Below the pieces are notes generated by a model that saw only the letters and a list, made by a program, of their open reading frames with translations, was not told the origin of the DNA and made no database searches. Shown piece after piece: positions 7,801 through 17,010 of a stretch of 45,715 bases of DNA (position 1 is its first letter; every line of letters starts with the position of its first letter). Source of the DNA: Desulfobacula sp. (GTDB lineage: Bacteria > Desulfobacterota > Desulfobacteria > Desulfobacterales > Desulfobacteraceae). The position numbers and the translations under genes were made by a program. The stretch spans positions 1 to 45,715 of the forward strand of contig JABGOU010000033.1 of assembly GCA_018645325.1 (NCBI GenBank), in the 5' to 3' direction.

Positions 7801-8523
7801 ATGCTAATCATACCGGCTGTTGATATTAAACAAGGCAAATGCGTACGGTTGTTACAGGGCCGGATGGAAGATAGCACTCATTACTCAGATGATCCTGTAA
7901 AGATGGCTCAAAAATGGGAGGCTCAAGGTGCGAGCCTTATCCATGTGGTTGATCTTGATGGTGCCTTTGCAAAAAAGGTACAAAATTTTAAATCCATACA
8001 GGATATTTTAACCGGTATAAATGTTCCCATACAGGTGGGTGGGGGTATCAGAGATCTTACAACCATTGAAATGTATTTGGACGTTGGTGTCTCAAAGGTT
8101 ATCATTGGAAGTGAAGCGCTTTACAATCCAGGGCTTGTCAAAGATGCCTGCAGGCAGTTTCCAGGTAAAATAGTTGTTGGTATTGATGCCAGAAACGGAA
8201 GGGTTGCAGTGGAAGGATGGAGCCGAACATCCGATACCCGTGCCATTGATCTTGCAAAAGAATTCGAGTCCTGTGGTGTTGCTGCAATTAATTTTACCGA
8301 TATACTTAAAGATGGTATGCAGATCGGCCCCAATATTGAAGAGACTGCTGCTTTAGCCTGCGCTGTGTCCATACCTATAGTGGCATCCGGTGGTGTCAAT
8401 ACCCTTCAGGATATAAAAAATCTTGTTGAGATAGAAAGCAAAGGTGTGATAGGTGTGATAACCGGCAGGGCACTTTATGAAGGAACCCTTGATTTAAAAG
8501 AAGCCATCAGGATTTCAAAATAA
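7801..8523 (+). CDS. hisA: ProFAR isomerase HisA
   Basis: HisA is the TIM-barrel isomerase that converts ProFAR to PRFAR in histidine synthesis. The 240-residue product has the family start MLIIPAVDIKQGKCVRLLQG (Asp8 as catalytic base), VGGGIRDL for phosphate binding, VVGIDARNG with the second catalytic Asp, and VASGGV near the C-terminus. Its length is standard. It probably shares a transcript with hisB. Confidence 0.96.
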   Translation: MLIIPAVDIKQGKCVRLLQGRMEDSTHYSDDPVKMAQKWEAQGASLIHVVDLDGAFAKKVQNFKSIQDILTGINVPIQVGGGIRDLTTIEMYLDVGVSKVIIGSEALYNPGLVKDACRQFPGKIVVGIDARNGRVAVEGWSRTSDTRAIDLAKEFESCGVAAINFTDILKDGMQIGPNIEETAALACAVSIPIVASGGVNTLQDIKNLVEIESKGVIGVITGRALYEGTLDLKEAIRISK

Positions 8524-8551
8524 TAATTATCTTTATAGATAATTATTGACA
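8522..8551. promoter_or_regulatory. AT-rich palindrome overlapping a -35-like box before dnaG
   Basis: Perfect 10-bp arms, AATAATTATC (8522-8531) and GATAATTATT (8538-8547), enclose a 6-base loop and overlap a TTGACA (8546-8551). The matching -10 is weak (TAGCTT after 16 bp). It could be an operator or a promoter element of the dnaG-rpoD operon. A terminator is less likely because no T-run follows. Confidence 0.35.
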
Positions 8552-8618
8552 TGTTATTTTAAATACTTAGCTTATTTTACGTGCATAACCGTTAAATTTT
8601 GGAGTCAGCGCCGCCAAG

Positions 8619-10391
8619 ATGTATATTCCTGAGGAAAAAGTTTCAGAAATTTTAAATACTTCAGATATCGTTGATGTCATTTCAGAATCAGTTATATTAA
8701 AAAAATCCGGGAGAAACTTTTTTGGTTTATGCCCGTTTCATGCTGAAAAGACACCTTCTTTTTCTGTGAATGCAAGCAAACAGATCTTTCATTGTTTTGG
8801 TTGCAGTGCCGGTGGAAATGTATTGTCTTATATTATGAAGTACCATGGAATTACTTTTCCTGAGGCTGCAAAAATGATAGCCCGAAAGTATAATATAACA
8901 ATAGAAACCAAAGAGATTGACCCGGCAAAAAGAAGACAACTTAACCTGACAGAGAATCTTTTCAGGTTAAATAAAACTATTATGGAAGTTTATTTTGATG
9001 GGCTCAAGAATTTAAAGACAGGAGAGATCTCAAGGCAATACCTCAAAGACAGAGGGATTAATGATAATACGATAGAAAAGTTCAAACTGGGGTTTTCACC
9101 AGATAAGTGGGACACCATTGTTACGGTCCTAAAGAAGAGAAAAATTTCTAAAAATACTGCAGTTCAGAGCGGTTTGATTTTGGAAAGGAAACAAAACAAT
9201 GGGTATTATGACAGATTTAGAAATCGAATTATGTTTCCCATTTTTGATGTGAATATGCAGGTGGCCGGTTTTGGCGGCAGAGTTATGGATGATGCCATGC
9301 CAAAATATATGAATTCGCCTGAAACGCCGATATATAACAAGAGCCGCATTCTTTACGGCCTCCATGCGGCAAAACAATTTTGCCGGCAGGAAGGTTGCGT
9401 TTATATTGTTGAAGGATATTTTGATTTTTTATCCCTTTATCAACATGGTATTAAAAATACAGTGGCAAGCCTTGGCACGGCATTAACTCCGGATCATGTG
9501 AGAATACTTAAAGGTTATGCATCCAGGATGATACTGGTTTTTGATTCTGATGCAGCAGGAATTAATGCTGCTAAAAGAAGTATTAATATTTTCATGAACG
9601 AGGGAGTTGATACAAGGATTCTTGTACTTCCCACAGGAAATGATCCGGATTCCTATGTGGTAAAACACGGACAAAAAGCATTTAATGAATTAGCTTTAAG
9701 CGCAAAAACAATGATGCAGTTTCTCTTGCAGGTTTCCATTGATACACATGGGCTGTCTGTGGAGGGACGGATTCGAATTTTGGACGATATGAAAAAACAG
9801 CTGATTTTGATTCATGACAGCGCATTAAGATCTTTATATGTAAAAGAGCTTGCCGAAACACTGAACATAGATGAAAAAGCTGTTTTGGAGAAAGTAAGGG
9901 AACAATATTTGAATCATTCCGGGAAAAAATCTTTTTTGAGTGATGGGAAAAAAGAAGATGCAAAGCTTGAATCTGATAGAAGAGAAGAACAGATTATTTC
10001 ACTGATGCTGAACTACCCTGAAATAACAGATGAAATTAAAGACAAAAAGGTATTGGATTATTTTTATTCTGAAAAATTAAAAAGCCTGGCAAAGAAAATT
10101 TTAAGTATAGATCCGGCAAGAGAAGCCTTTATTACAAATGTTATGGCCAGCATGGAAAATATTGAAGATCAGGAACTTATAGCCTCTTATGCCATTAATG
10201 ATTTTTTTTCAAAACAAGATATTCATCAAACTGTTTTGTCAATTATCAATAGAATTATCAGAGTAAGAAAAAAACAGGAAAATAATTTGACAACTAAAAT
10301 TATAAGTGCGGAAAAGGGCTGTGATTCTGATTTAATGGACCTGTTAAAGGAAAAACAGGCAGAGATTAAGCAATTACATGATCAATTATAA
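8619..10391 (+). CDS. dnaG: DNA primase DnaG
   Basis: DnaG synthesises RNA primers for replication. The 590-residue protein has a CHC2 zinc-binding domain (Cys38, His41, Cys59, Cys62). A TOPRIM catalytic core follows, with VEGYFDFLSL (acidic Glu) and FDSDAAG (metal-binding Asp). A C-terminal helical region probably contacts DnaB. Length is normal. rpoD follows after 24 bases, as in the classic macromolecular-synthesis operon, but the usual rpsU is not upstream; hisA is there instead. Confidence 0.97.
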   Translation: MYIPEEKVSEILNTSDIVDVISESVILKKSGRNFFGLCPFHAEKTPSFSVNASKQIFHCFGCSAGGNVLSYIMKYHGITFPEAAKMIARKYNITIETKEIDPAKRRQLNLTENLFRLNKTIMEVYFDGLKNLKTGEISRQYLKDRGINDNTIEKFKLGFSPDKWDTIVTVLKKRKISKNTAVQSGLILERKQNNGYYDRFRNRIMFPIFDVNMQVAGFGGRVMDDAMPKYMNSPETPIYNKSRILYGLHAAKQFCRQEGCVYIVEGYFDFLSLYQHGIKNTVASLGTALTPDHVRILKGYASRMILVFDSDAAGINAAKRSINIFMNEGVDTRILVLPTGNDPDSYVVKHGQKAFNELALSAKTMMQFLLQVSIDTHGLSVEGRIRILDDMKKQLILIHDSALRSLYVKELAETLNIDEKAVLEKVREQYLNHSGKKSFLSDGKKEDAKLESDRREEQIISLMLNYPEITDEIKDKKVLDYFYSEKLKSLAKKILSIDPAREAFITNVMASMENIEDQELIASYAINDFFSKQDIHQTVLSIINRIIRVRKKQENNLTTKIISAEKGCDSDLMDLLKEKQAEIKQLHDQL

Positions 10392-10415
10392 CTTTAAGCC
10401 TTTGGGAGGCATTGT

Positions 10416-12284
10416 ATGGTCGGTAAGACAAATACGTCTGGAGAGAATGTTGTGATTAGTAAAAAAGAATTACAAAAATTGATTAAAAAAGGCGAAAAAA
10501 ATGGTTCCCTCTCTTTTGCTGAAATTAATGATGCAATTTCCGATGACTTAAAATCATTGGATCAGATAGAAGATATTGTTCTGCAGTTTAAAGAGCTTGG
10601 CATAAAACTTGTGGACATGGAAAAAGAAAAAATAAAAAAGGCCACAAAGAAAGGTGGTGTAAAGGGAGCCAATAAAAAAGCAACTAAGAAGGTTACTAAA
10701 GTTAAAACACAAAAAAAATCTGAAAAAGAAAATGAAGAAGCAGTGAAAAAAAAGACTGCCAAAAATCTTTTTCCTGCTAAAAAAAGCAGTTCAGATATGG
10801 AGTTCGGTGCTGTTACAGACCCTGTGAAAATGTATCTCAAGGAAATGGGAATGGTCACTTTGCTCAGCCGTGAAGGCGAAATCGAAATTGCTAAAAAAAT
10901 TGAGCGCGGGGAACATGATATTTTAAGAACTATGCTTGATTGTCCCATATCATTATCCACTATTTTTATCTATGGTGCTAAGATGGAAAAAAAATCCATG
11001 CGGCCCAAGCATGTTTTAAGGGATGTGGATGAAGGGGATGGTGTTATCGATGAGGTTTCCAAACAGGAAAAATTTTTAAATTCCTTAAAAATAATAAACG
11101 ACATTCACCAGAATAACCAGAAAAAAAGAGATCTTTTGCTTCTGGAGAAAAAAAAATCTAAAAAATATGAAGCCTATGCAAGTGAGATATTAAACAACAC
11201 GGAAGCCATATTTGAGGAATTAAAAAAATGGCGGTTTGAGTCCAATATTATCGATACTATTGAAAAAAGCATTAGAAATACCATTGTATGGTTTGATAAA
11301 GTGGATGAACTGTTTACTGAATGTGCTAAAACCTTTAATGTTAAATCCAAAACCCTGCTTGATAAAGTTTGCGATGAAAAGACTTTTGTAAAGTGGGCCT
11401 CTGCCAGGTCTGATATTAACAGACAGCGTGCAATAATATTATACCAGGATATCTGTTCCCTTTTGAACCAGGTTCTTTTACGAAAAGATATCATAAAAGG
11501 AGACTCTAATTTTTTAAAAAAGATTACCAGGTCTATCGACAAAGGTAGAAAGGATGCTGACTTTGCAAAAAGAGAGCTGGTGAGGGCAAATTTAAGACTG
11601 GTTGTCAGTATTGCAAAAAAATATACAAATAGAGGATTACAATTTCTTGACTTGATTCAGGAAGGAAACATAGGCCTGATGAAGGCTGTGGATAAATTTG
11701 AATACAGAAGGGGATATAAATTTTCTACATATGCCACATGGTGGATCAGGCAGGCCATCACAAGGGCGATCGCAGACCAGGCGAGAACCATCAGAATTCC
11801 CGTCCATATGATTGAAACCATCAATAAGTTAATAAGGACATCAAGATACCTTGTACAGGAAATGGGAAAGGAGCCGTCACCTGAAGAAATTGCAGAAAAA
11901 ATGGAAATTCCCATTGAAAAAGTTCGACGGGTTTTAAAAATTGCAAAAGAACCTATTTCTCTTGAGACTCCGATCGGTGAGGAAGAAGACAGTCATTTGG
12001 GTGATTTTATAGAAGACAAAAAGTTTTCCATCCCATCAGATGCAGCCATTGATTTCAGTCTGGCAGAGCAGACCCGTAAAATTCTGGCCACATTGACACC
12101 AAGGGAGGAAAAAGTCCTTCGTATGCGGTTTGGGATTGGTGAAAAATCAGATCACACCTTAGAAGAAGTGGGCAAGGATTTTACAGTAACAAGGGAGCGT
12201 ATTCGTCAAATTGAGGCTAAAGCATTAAGAAAGCTCAGACATCCGACGAGAAGTAAGAAACTCAAGACCTTTATTGAAAATTAA
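10416..12284 (+). CDS. rpoD: Primary sigma factor RpoD (sigma-70)
   Basis: This is the housekeeping sigma factor, 622 residues. A region 1.1-like segment spans about 15-70, and a Lys/Ala-rich linker lies at about 71-125. Region 1.2 starts at [11 protein letters not shown] (135), followed by a long non-conserved region. Region 2 begins at [13 protein letters not shown] and holds the -10 recognition helix [17 protein letters not shown]. Region 3 follows, and region 4 has the helix-turn-helix [17 protein letters not shown] for -35 contact. A GGGAGG ribosome binding site lies before the ATG. It is co-transcribed with dnaG. The basic linker is longer than in E. coli and probably disordered. Confidence 0.97.
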   Translation: MVGKTNTSGENVVISKKELQKLIKKGEKNGSLSFAEINDAISDDLKSLDQIEDIVLQFKELGIKLVDMEKEKIKKATKKGGVKGANKKATKKVTKVKTQKKSEKENEEAVKKKTAKNLFPAKKSSSDMEFGAVTDPVKMYLKEMGMVTLLSREGEIEIAKKIERGEHDILRTMLDCPISLSTIFIYGAKMEKKSMRPKHVLRDVDEGDGVIDEVSKQEKFLNSLKIINDIHQNNQKKRDLLLLEKKKSKKYEAYASEILNNTEAIFEELKKWRFESNIIDTIEKSIRNTIVWFDKVDELFTECAKTFNVKSKTLLDKVCDEKTFVKWASARSDINRQRAIILYQDICSLLNQVLLRKDIIKGDSNFLKKITRSIDKGRKDADFAKRELVRANLRLVVSIAKKYTNRGLQFLDLIQEGNIGLMKAVDKFEYRRGYKFSTYATWWIRQAITRAIADQARTIRIPVHMIETINKLIRTSRYLVQEMGKEPSPEEIAEKMEIPIEKVRRVLKIAKEPISLETPIGEEEDSHLGDFIEDKKFSIPSDAAIDFSLAEQTRKILATLTPREEKVLRMRFGIGEKSDHTLEEVGKDFTVTRERIRQIEAKALRKLRHPTRSKKLKTFIEN

Positions 12285-12303
12285 ACTGTTCGAGAATTAA
12301 ATC

Positions 12304-12332
12304 TTGACACAAAATTTGTTTTTATATATATA
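12304..12332 (+). promoter_or_regulatory. Sigma-70 promoter of the tRNA gene
   Basis: TTGACA (12304-12309) and TATATA (12327-12332) are 17 bp apart, 24 bp before the tRNA. This gives the tRNA its own promoter separate from rpoD. Confidence 0.65.
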
Positions 12333-12355
12333 TTGCAAGTTTGTGCATTTTTAAA

Positions 12356-12432
12356 GGGCCCATAGCTCAGTTTGGCAGAGCCACCGGCTCATAACCGGTC
12401 GGTCCCTGGTTCGAACCCAGGTGGGCCCACCA
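12356..12432 (+). tRNA. tRNA with CAT anticodon (elongator Met, or Ile2)
   Basis: A full cloverleaf can be folded. The acceptor GGGCCCA pairs with TGGGCCC, the D arm is GCTC...GAGC, and the anticodon stem ACCGG/CCGGT holds the loop CTCATAA. The T arm is CCTGG TTCGAAC CCAGG, and CCA is encoded. The anticodon is CAT. The first acceptor pair is a normal G-C, so it is not the initiator. Elongator methionine is the default call, but a lysidine-modified isoleucine tRNA cannot be excluded from sequence alone. Confidence 0.95.
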
Positions 12433-12540
12433 ATTAAATATATTAAAGGCATATTTTATGAGTGTAATTGAAAATCAAAAAGGATATTCAATTTATCTAT
12501 GAATGTGCCTGAAGAATATCGATTGGATATACAAAATAAA

Positions 12541-12568
12541 AAGCGTGGTAAAATACCACGCTTTTTTT
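12541..12568 (+). terminator. Rho-independent terminator after the tRNA
   Basis: A perfect 10-bp stem, AAGCGTGGTA with TACCACGCTT, has a 3-base loop and runs straight into seven Ts. It closes the tRNA transcript just before the NIF3-like gene. Confidence 0.88.
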
Positions 12569-12587
12569 GTTTGTTGTGTGGTTTATC

Positions 12588-13403
12588 ATGGTGAAAACAA
12601 AAGATTTATTGAAATTGATCAATGTTATTGCCCCTTTTGATCTTGCTGAAGAGTGGGATAATTCAGGGCTTCAGGCCGGCAATTTGAACTGGGAAGTAAA
12701 AAAAGTGATGATCGCGCTTGATGTTTCCATGCCATTAATGATTGCTGCAAAAAAAGCCCATTGTGATCTTGTCCTAACCCATCATCCTTTGATGTTTAAA
12801 GCGGAAAAATCCTTTGATTTTAATAAAATGCCGGGCAGTGCAATTGAAATTGCTGCAAGATATGACATCAGCATAATTTCAGCCCATACCAACCTTGACA
12901 AAGCCTATAATGGTTTAAATGATTATTTTGCAGCAAAGGTCGGCATTGAGAACAAAAAGGTTTTTTTTATTAATAATCCTTCATTAATGCCGATAGATGT
13001 AAAGACAGGCATTGGTAGAATCGGATACCTTCAATCCCAGGCAACACTTAATCAGCTTGTTTTTAATATAAAAGAAAAGCTTGATTTGAGTTATATGCGT
13101 GTAATAGGAGATATGGACTCGCCTGTAAGTTGTGTTGCTGTCTGTACTGGAAGTGGAGGTTCTCTAATTGATGAATTTTTAAAATCCGAGGCAGATGTAT
13201 ATATAACCGGTGATATTAAATATCATGAAGCAAGACGTGTTGAAGAATATTCAAAGAGTCTGATTGATGTGGGACATTTTGGTTCTGAACATATGGCAGT
13301 TGATCTGCTGTTTGACAAATTAAGTAAGGCAATTTTAAAAGCCGGACTGAATATAAAGTTAGAAAAATTTAAAAATGAAAAAGATCCATTTATTATAGTT
13401 TAA
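12588..13403 (+). CDS. NIF3-like dinuclear metal centre protein
   Basis: This Nif3/YbgI family (DUF34) protein forms hexamers with a di-metal site; its biological reaction is uncertain. Visible motifs are PFDLAEEWDNSGLQAG at the start, LVLTHHPLMF and SAHTNLDKAYNG (metal-binding His), then VCTGSGGSLI, ITGDIKYHEA and GHFGSEHMAV. The start at 12588 (271 residues) is preferred over 12567, which lies in the T-run of the preceding terminator and would add a hydrophobic extension foreign to the family. The zinc-ribbon protein gene follows after 12 bases, a neighbour often seen with NIF3. Confidence 0.9.
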   Translation: MVKTKDLLKLINVIAPFDLAEEWDNSGLQAGNLNWEVKKVMIALDVSMPLMIAAKKAHCDLVLTHHPLMFKAEKSFDFNKMPGSAIEIAARYDISIISAHTNLDKAYNGLNDYFAAKVGIENKKVFFINNPSLMPIDVKTGIGRIGYLQSQATLNQLVFNIKEKLDLSYMRVIGDMDSPVSCVAVCTGSGGSLIDEFLKSEADVYITGDIKYHEARRVEEYSKSLIDVGHFGSEHMAVDLLFDKLSKAILKAGLNIKLEKFKNEKDPFIIV

Positions 13404-13415
13404 GGATACAACATT

Positions 13416-14138
13416 ATGAATGATTTTCCCGCTAAATCGGATATAGAAATCCTGGTTAAACTTCAAGAAGCTGAAACCCAGATTGTAAGGCTTAAAGCTG
13501 TCCTGATTAAGGTTGAAAAAGAAAAGGAAAAATTAAGAGCTACATTAAACCAGTTTGAATATGGTGTGGAAGAAAACAAAGAAAAGCTTTTAAGGACAAT
13601 GGCTGCTTGTCGGGATACTGAGAGAGAAATCCAAGTCATTGATGATCGGATTATTAAAAGCAATGAAAAATTGAGAATGGTAAAGACCAATAAAGAATAC
13701 AACCTTTTTTTAAGAGAAGTCGACGATAACAAAAAACGTAAAGATGTTTTAGAAACTGAATTGTTAGAGCTGCTTGATGAAAATGAATCAATGGAAAAAT
13801 TCTCACTGGAAAGTGAAAAAGAATTTCAGCTTCTTAAAGATAAAATAGAAGCCGAACAAAAAGAAATTGAAAAAAAAACCTTGGATGATAGAGAACTTCT
13901 TGACGAATATCTTGCAAATCAGAGGAAAATTGGTAAAACCATTACAACTTCAGTGATGAACAAGTTTGTAAAAATATCAAAAATGAATAATGGCTCAGCT
14001 GTTGTAGGTGTGGAAAATGAGGTCTGCCTTGGGTGTTTTATGAATATACCCCCTCAATTATATATTGAAGTACAGCGAGGTCACTCATTGATTTCCTGCC
14101 CGCAATGCAGTAGAATACTATACCACATAAATACATAA
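13416..14138 (+). CDS. Coiled-coil C4-type zinc ribbon protein
   Basis: This 240-residue protein has a long helical coiled coil (about residues 8-175) and a C-terminal zinc ribbon with Cys204, Cys207, Cys228 and Cys231 (CLGCFMNIPP...CPQC). It matches the family of bacterial zf-RING_7/CT398-like proteins, some of which have been linked to sigma-54 or secretion partners, though the role is unsettled. It is likely co-transcribed with the NIF3-like gene. Its last 50 bases also appear to carry the promoter of rnpB, which starts only 2 bases after the stop codon. Confidence 0.88.
   Translation: MNDFPAKSDIEILVKLQEAETQIVRLKAVLIKVEKEKEKLRATLNQFEYGVEENKEKLLRTMAACRDTEREIQVIDDRIIKSNEKLRMVKTNKEYNLFLREVDDNKKRKDVLETELLELLDENESMEKFSLESEKEFQLLKDKIEAEQKEIEKKTLDDRELLDEYLANQRKIGKTITTSVMNKFVKISKMNNGSAVVGVENEVCLGCFMNIPPQLYIEVQRGHSLISCPQCSRILYHINT
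14088..14116 (+). promoter_or_regulatory. Probable rnpB promoter inside the upstream gene
   Basis: TTGATT (14088-14093) and TAGAAT (14111-14116) are spaced by 17 bp within the zinc-ribbon coding sequence. Transcription would start near 14123, shortly before the mature 5' end of RNase P RNA. Confidence 0.55.
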
Positions 14139-14140
14139 AA

Positions 14141-14531
<391 letters not shown>

Positions 14532-14559
14532 ACTTATTTTTAATGCTGGATAATGAATT

Positions 14560-15870
14560 ATGAATTTTACCTGCGACATTTCATTTAAGGAAAAAGCAAA
14601 TATTTTTTCCTTTGAATATTTAAAATGCATTCTGTTTGTTCATGAACTTGATGATGACGATTATATCTTTACAAAGAAAATATACTCAAAGCTTATTACA
14701 TCTTCCCATATTCTGGAAGATTTTTTAGATTTTCACGGAGCTAAAAAAAATAAAGAGTGGGTATTTTATCGAGAATTATCGGCAACAATCCAGCATCTTT
14801 CACTGGCATGCTATTCTCAAAGACATATTCTCAACCGGTTTAAATTTTATGCCTTTGAGGATAATAAGCATAATACGTTTAAACTTGAAGCATTTGATAC
14901 ACTAAAAATTCTACAGCAATCCATAAAACTTGCTGCTCCAGTAGTTTTAGAAGAAGCTCGCCGTTTGAAGATAAATATACCGACTGCAAGGTATGATCTT
15001 AGTTATTTTCCTGGAATTTCATCAGTACAACAGCTGGATCACAATATCGACGATTTTAACTCCAAAGATCAGCAAAAAGAAAATTTAACAAGGATTTCCA
15101 GTGAATTTTTAGAGGTTGTAAAGGATTTTGATCAATTCGCATTTTATGAGAGATATGATTTAAAAAAAATATATGAACTTGTGCCGGGACAAATCAATGA
15201 AGTCATAGTTAGAAGATATGAAATGTTGATTCACAATATCCAGTCTTCATTTGATTCCTATGTTGTAAATACAAAGTCATCATCTGAAAATTTTAAACTT
15301 GAACAGCTTAGAAGCCATTTTTCTATTGTATTTAACATGCTCCAGGTAACGGGCAGGTTATTACATTTCTATGAACGGCATTTGCATGATATTGGGTTTA
15401 AGGATGTATACAAAAACGTTGGTGTCTCTTTATCTGAATTTATCGATCCAGATGTTTTGCTGGATCGAGCGGTTAATTTTGGGTTATTTTATGCCTGGAA
15501 ATTTTTATCTTCCGGCAAAGCCCTGGCATCGAAAATATTGAATGAAAACATGGAAACTGCACAAATTGAAGTTGGGATACCTAAAGACCGAGGGTTTCAC
15601 AGTCGCCCAAGTCTTTTAGTGGCAAAAATCGTTCAGCATTATGGCGGGGAAGTTAAGATGCATGTAAATAATGATGTTTTTGATGCTGCAAGTGTTTTAG
15701 ATATTCAATGGGCTGGTGGAAAAATCAAAAAAGAAGAGATCGAAATCGTTAAATTTAAAGGTGATTTGCGAGCATTAAACGATCTGAAAATTCTTGCAGC
15801 CGTAAATTATGGGGAAGACCATATGGGTAAGGGAATTCCTTTGCCAAAAGAATTGTCTTATTTAAGTTAA
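14560..15870 (+). CDS. Large helical protein with C-terminal HPr domain
   Basis: This 436-residue protein has a C-terminal domain (about 335-425) that reads as HPr of the phosphotransferase system. The motif RGFHSRPS carries His347 at the phosphorylation position, and FDAASVLDI has Ser378 at the place of the regulatory Ser46. The first 330 residues are predicted mostly helical and match no family I recognise. HPr is normally a free protein of 85-90 residues, so this is an unusual fusion. A regulatory role for the phospho-acceptor is an inference. It lies between rnpB and ispD, with ispD starting 1 base after its stop. Confidence 0.78.
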   Translation: MNFTCDISFKEKANIFSFEYLKCILFVHELDDDDYIFTKKIYSKLITSSHILEDFLDFHGAKKNKEWVFYRELSATIQHLSLACYSQRHILNRFKFYAFEDNKHNTFKLEAFDTLKILQQSIKLAAPVVLEEARRLKINIPTARYDLSYFPGISSVQQLDHNIDDFNSKDQQKENLTRISSEFLEVVKDFDQFAFYERYDLKKIYELVPGQINEVIVRRYEMLIHNIQSSFDSYVVNTKSSSENFKLEQLRSHFSIVFNMLQVTGRLLHFYERHLHDIGFKDVYKNVGVSLSEFIDPDVLLDRAVNFGLFYAWKFLSSGKALASKILNENMETAQIEVGIPKDRGFHSRPSLLVAKIVQHYGGEVKMHVNNDVFDAASVLDIQWAGGKIKKEEIEIVKFKGDLRALNDLKILAAVNYGEDHMGKGIPLPKELSYLS

Positions 15871-15871
15871 A

Positions 15872-16591
15872 ATGCGTGAATTCCAAAATTTTGCCATAAT
15901 TGTTGCAGCAGGTAAGGGGCTGCGAATGGAATCAAAGATCAAAAAGCAATATATCGACCTTGACAAAATTCCAATCCTTGCTCGAACCATTATGGCATTT
16001 GATATCTGTGATAACCTTCATGAGATTGTACTGGTTATTCCAAAACAAGACCATGAGTATTGTAAAAAGCATATTATTGACCCATTTGGTTTTAGAAAAA
16101 AAATTCATTTGGTTAAAGGTGGAAACAAAAGACAAGAATCTGTTTTAAACGGTCTGAAGCGTGTCAGTGACAGGGTAACCCTTGATAAAGAAGCAATTGT
16201 ATTGATTCACGATGGTGTTCGCCCTTTTATAAATTTAAATATTATTAGAGAATGTATCCAAAATACCATTGAATATGGTGCCTGTATTCCTGCTGTTAAA
16301 ATAACAGATACTGTTAAAAGGGTCTGTGCAGATTTAAGTATTGAAAAAACGGTAAGCAGGCAATTACTCTATGCTGCACAAACACCTCAAACATTTAAAC
16401 TGGATTTGATATTACGGGCATTTGATCATGCAGGAAAAACTTGTTTTTCAGGAACTGATGATGCTTCATTAGTTGAACATTTAGGTGACAAGGTGGTTAT
16501 AATAAAAGGGTCTAACCTGAACATTAAAATCACGACACAAGAAGACCTTGTTCTGGGAAAACATCTGTTAACCAGAATTGAGATTGAGTAA
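15872..16591 (+). CDS. ispD: 2-C-methyl-D-erythritol 4-phosphate cytidylyltransferase
   Basis: IspD couples CTP with methylerythritol phosphate in the non-mevalonate isoprenoid pathway. The 239-residue product has the CTP-binding loop VAAGKGLRM (11-19), the GGNKRQESVLNGL segment, IHDGVRPF, AVKITDTVK and QTPQTFKLDL, all typical of IspD. Length is normal. The start is one base after the HPr-fusion gene, so the two are tightly coupled. A non-autonomous insertion element begins 9 bases after the stop; no ispF follows. Confidence 0.95.
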   Translation: MREFQNFAIIVAAGKGLRMESKIKKQYIDLDKIPILARTIMAFDICDNLHEIVLVIPKQDHEYCKKHIIDPFGFRKKIHLVKGGNKRQESVLNGLKRVSDRVTLDKEAIVLIHDGVRPFINLNIIRECIQNTIEYGACIPAVKITDTVKRVCADLSIEKTVSRQLLYAAQTPQTFKLDLILRAFDHAGKTCFSGTDDASLVEHLGDKVVIIKGSNLNIKITTQEDLVLGKHLLTRIEIE

Positions 16592-16600
16592 AATAGTGAG

Positions 16601-16816
16601 CTGGATATTTGCCATAAGAAATTTTACATAACCCGCTCCAGGGTGATCGCCTTACGTCCGCTGGATGGACATCGCTACAAGCTCTAAGATTACTTTCGCT
16701 GACCGCCATGAACTCGCTCATTTTTTGCTCAAACACCATGGCGGACAAGATAACCTGGATCGGAACGGGTTGGCGTAAATTGGTTAGAAAATATGATTCT
16801 TATGGCAAATATCCAG
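16601..16816. mobile_element. 216-bp MITE-like element with 20-bp inverted ends
   Basis: The ends are perfect 20-bp inverted repeats, CTGGATATTTGCCATAAGAA (16601-16620) and its complement (16797-16816). They are flanked by an 8-bp direct repeat ATAGTGAG (16593-16600 and 16817-16824) that looks like a target duplication. The interior is hairpin-rich (for example CCGCCATG with CATGGCGG) and more GC-rich than its surroundings, and has no convincing coding frame. An 8-bp duplication is used by several IS families, so the parent transposase cannot be named. Confidence 0.85.
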
Positions 16817-16824
16817 ATAGTGAG

Positions 16825-17010
16825 TAAATTATTTGACTCTATTTTTTTATCTTGATATATTAAAAGTAAGCATAAATAGTGCTTGAATGCAAACTTGAAA
16901 ATATTTCTCCTATAGTAATCTGCTCTGCTTATATTGATCAATGGTAATGTAATTTCCAACCAAATTTTGAATGGCAGCATAAGCCTCCTTGCTGCCCAGA
17001 GGAGGGTAAA
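16825..17010 (+). promoter_or_regulatory. Leader of the prkA cluster with RBS-pairing potential
   Basis: This AT-rich stretch ends in two competing pairings. GGCAGCA (16973-16979) can pair with TGCTGCC (16990-16996), while CCTCCT (16984-16989) is complementary to the ribosome binding site AGGAGG (17000-17005). The second pairing would hide the site before the prkA ATG. No consensus promoter stands out. Confidence 0.4.

Noticed and set aside
8522-8547. Terminator after hisA
   Set aside because: The stem is all A/T-rich and no T-run follows; it overlaps a promoter-like box instead.
12356-12432. Initiator tRNA-fMet
   Set aside because: The first acceptor pair is G-C, whereas bacterial initiators have an unpaired first position.
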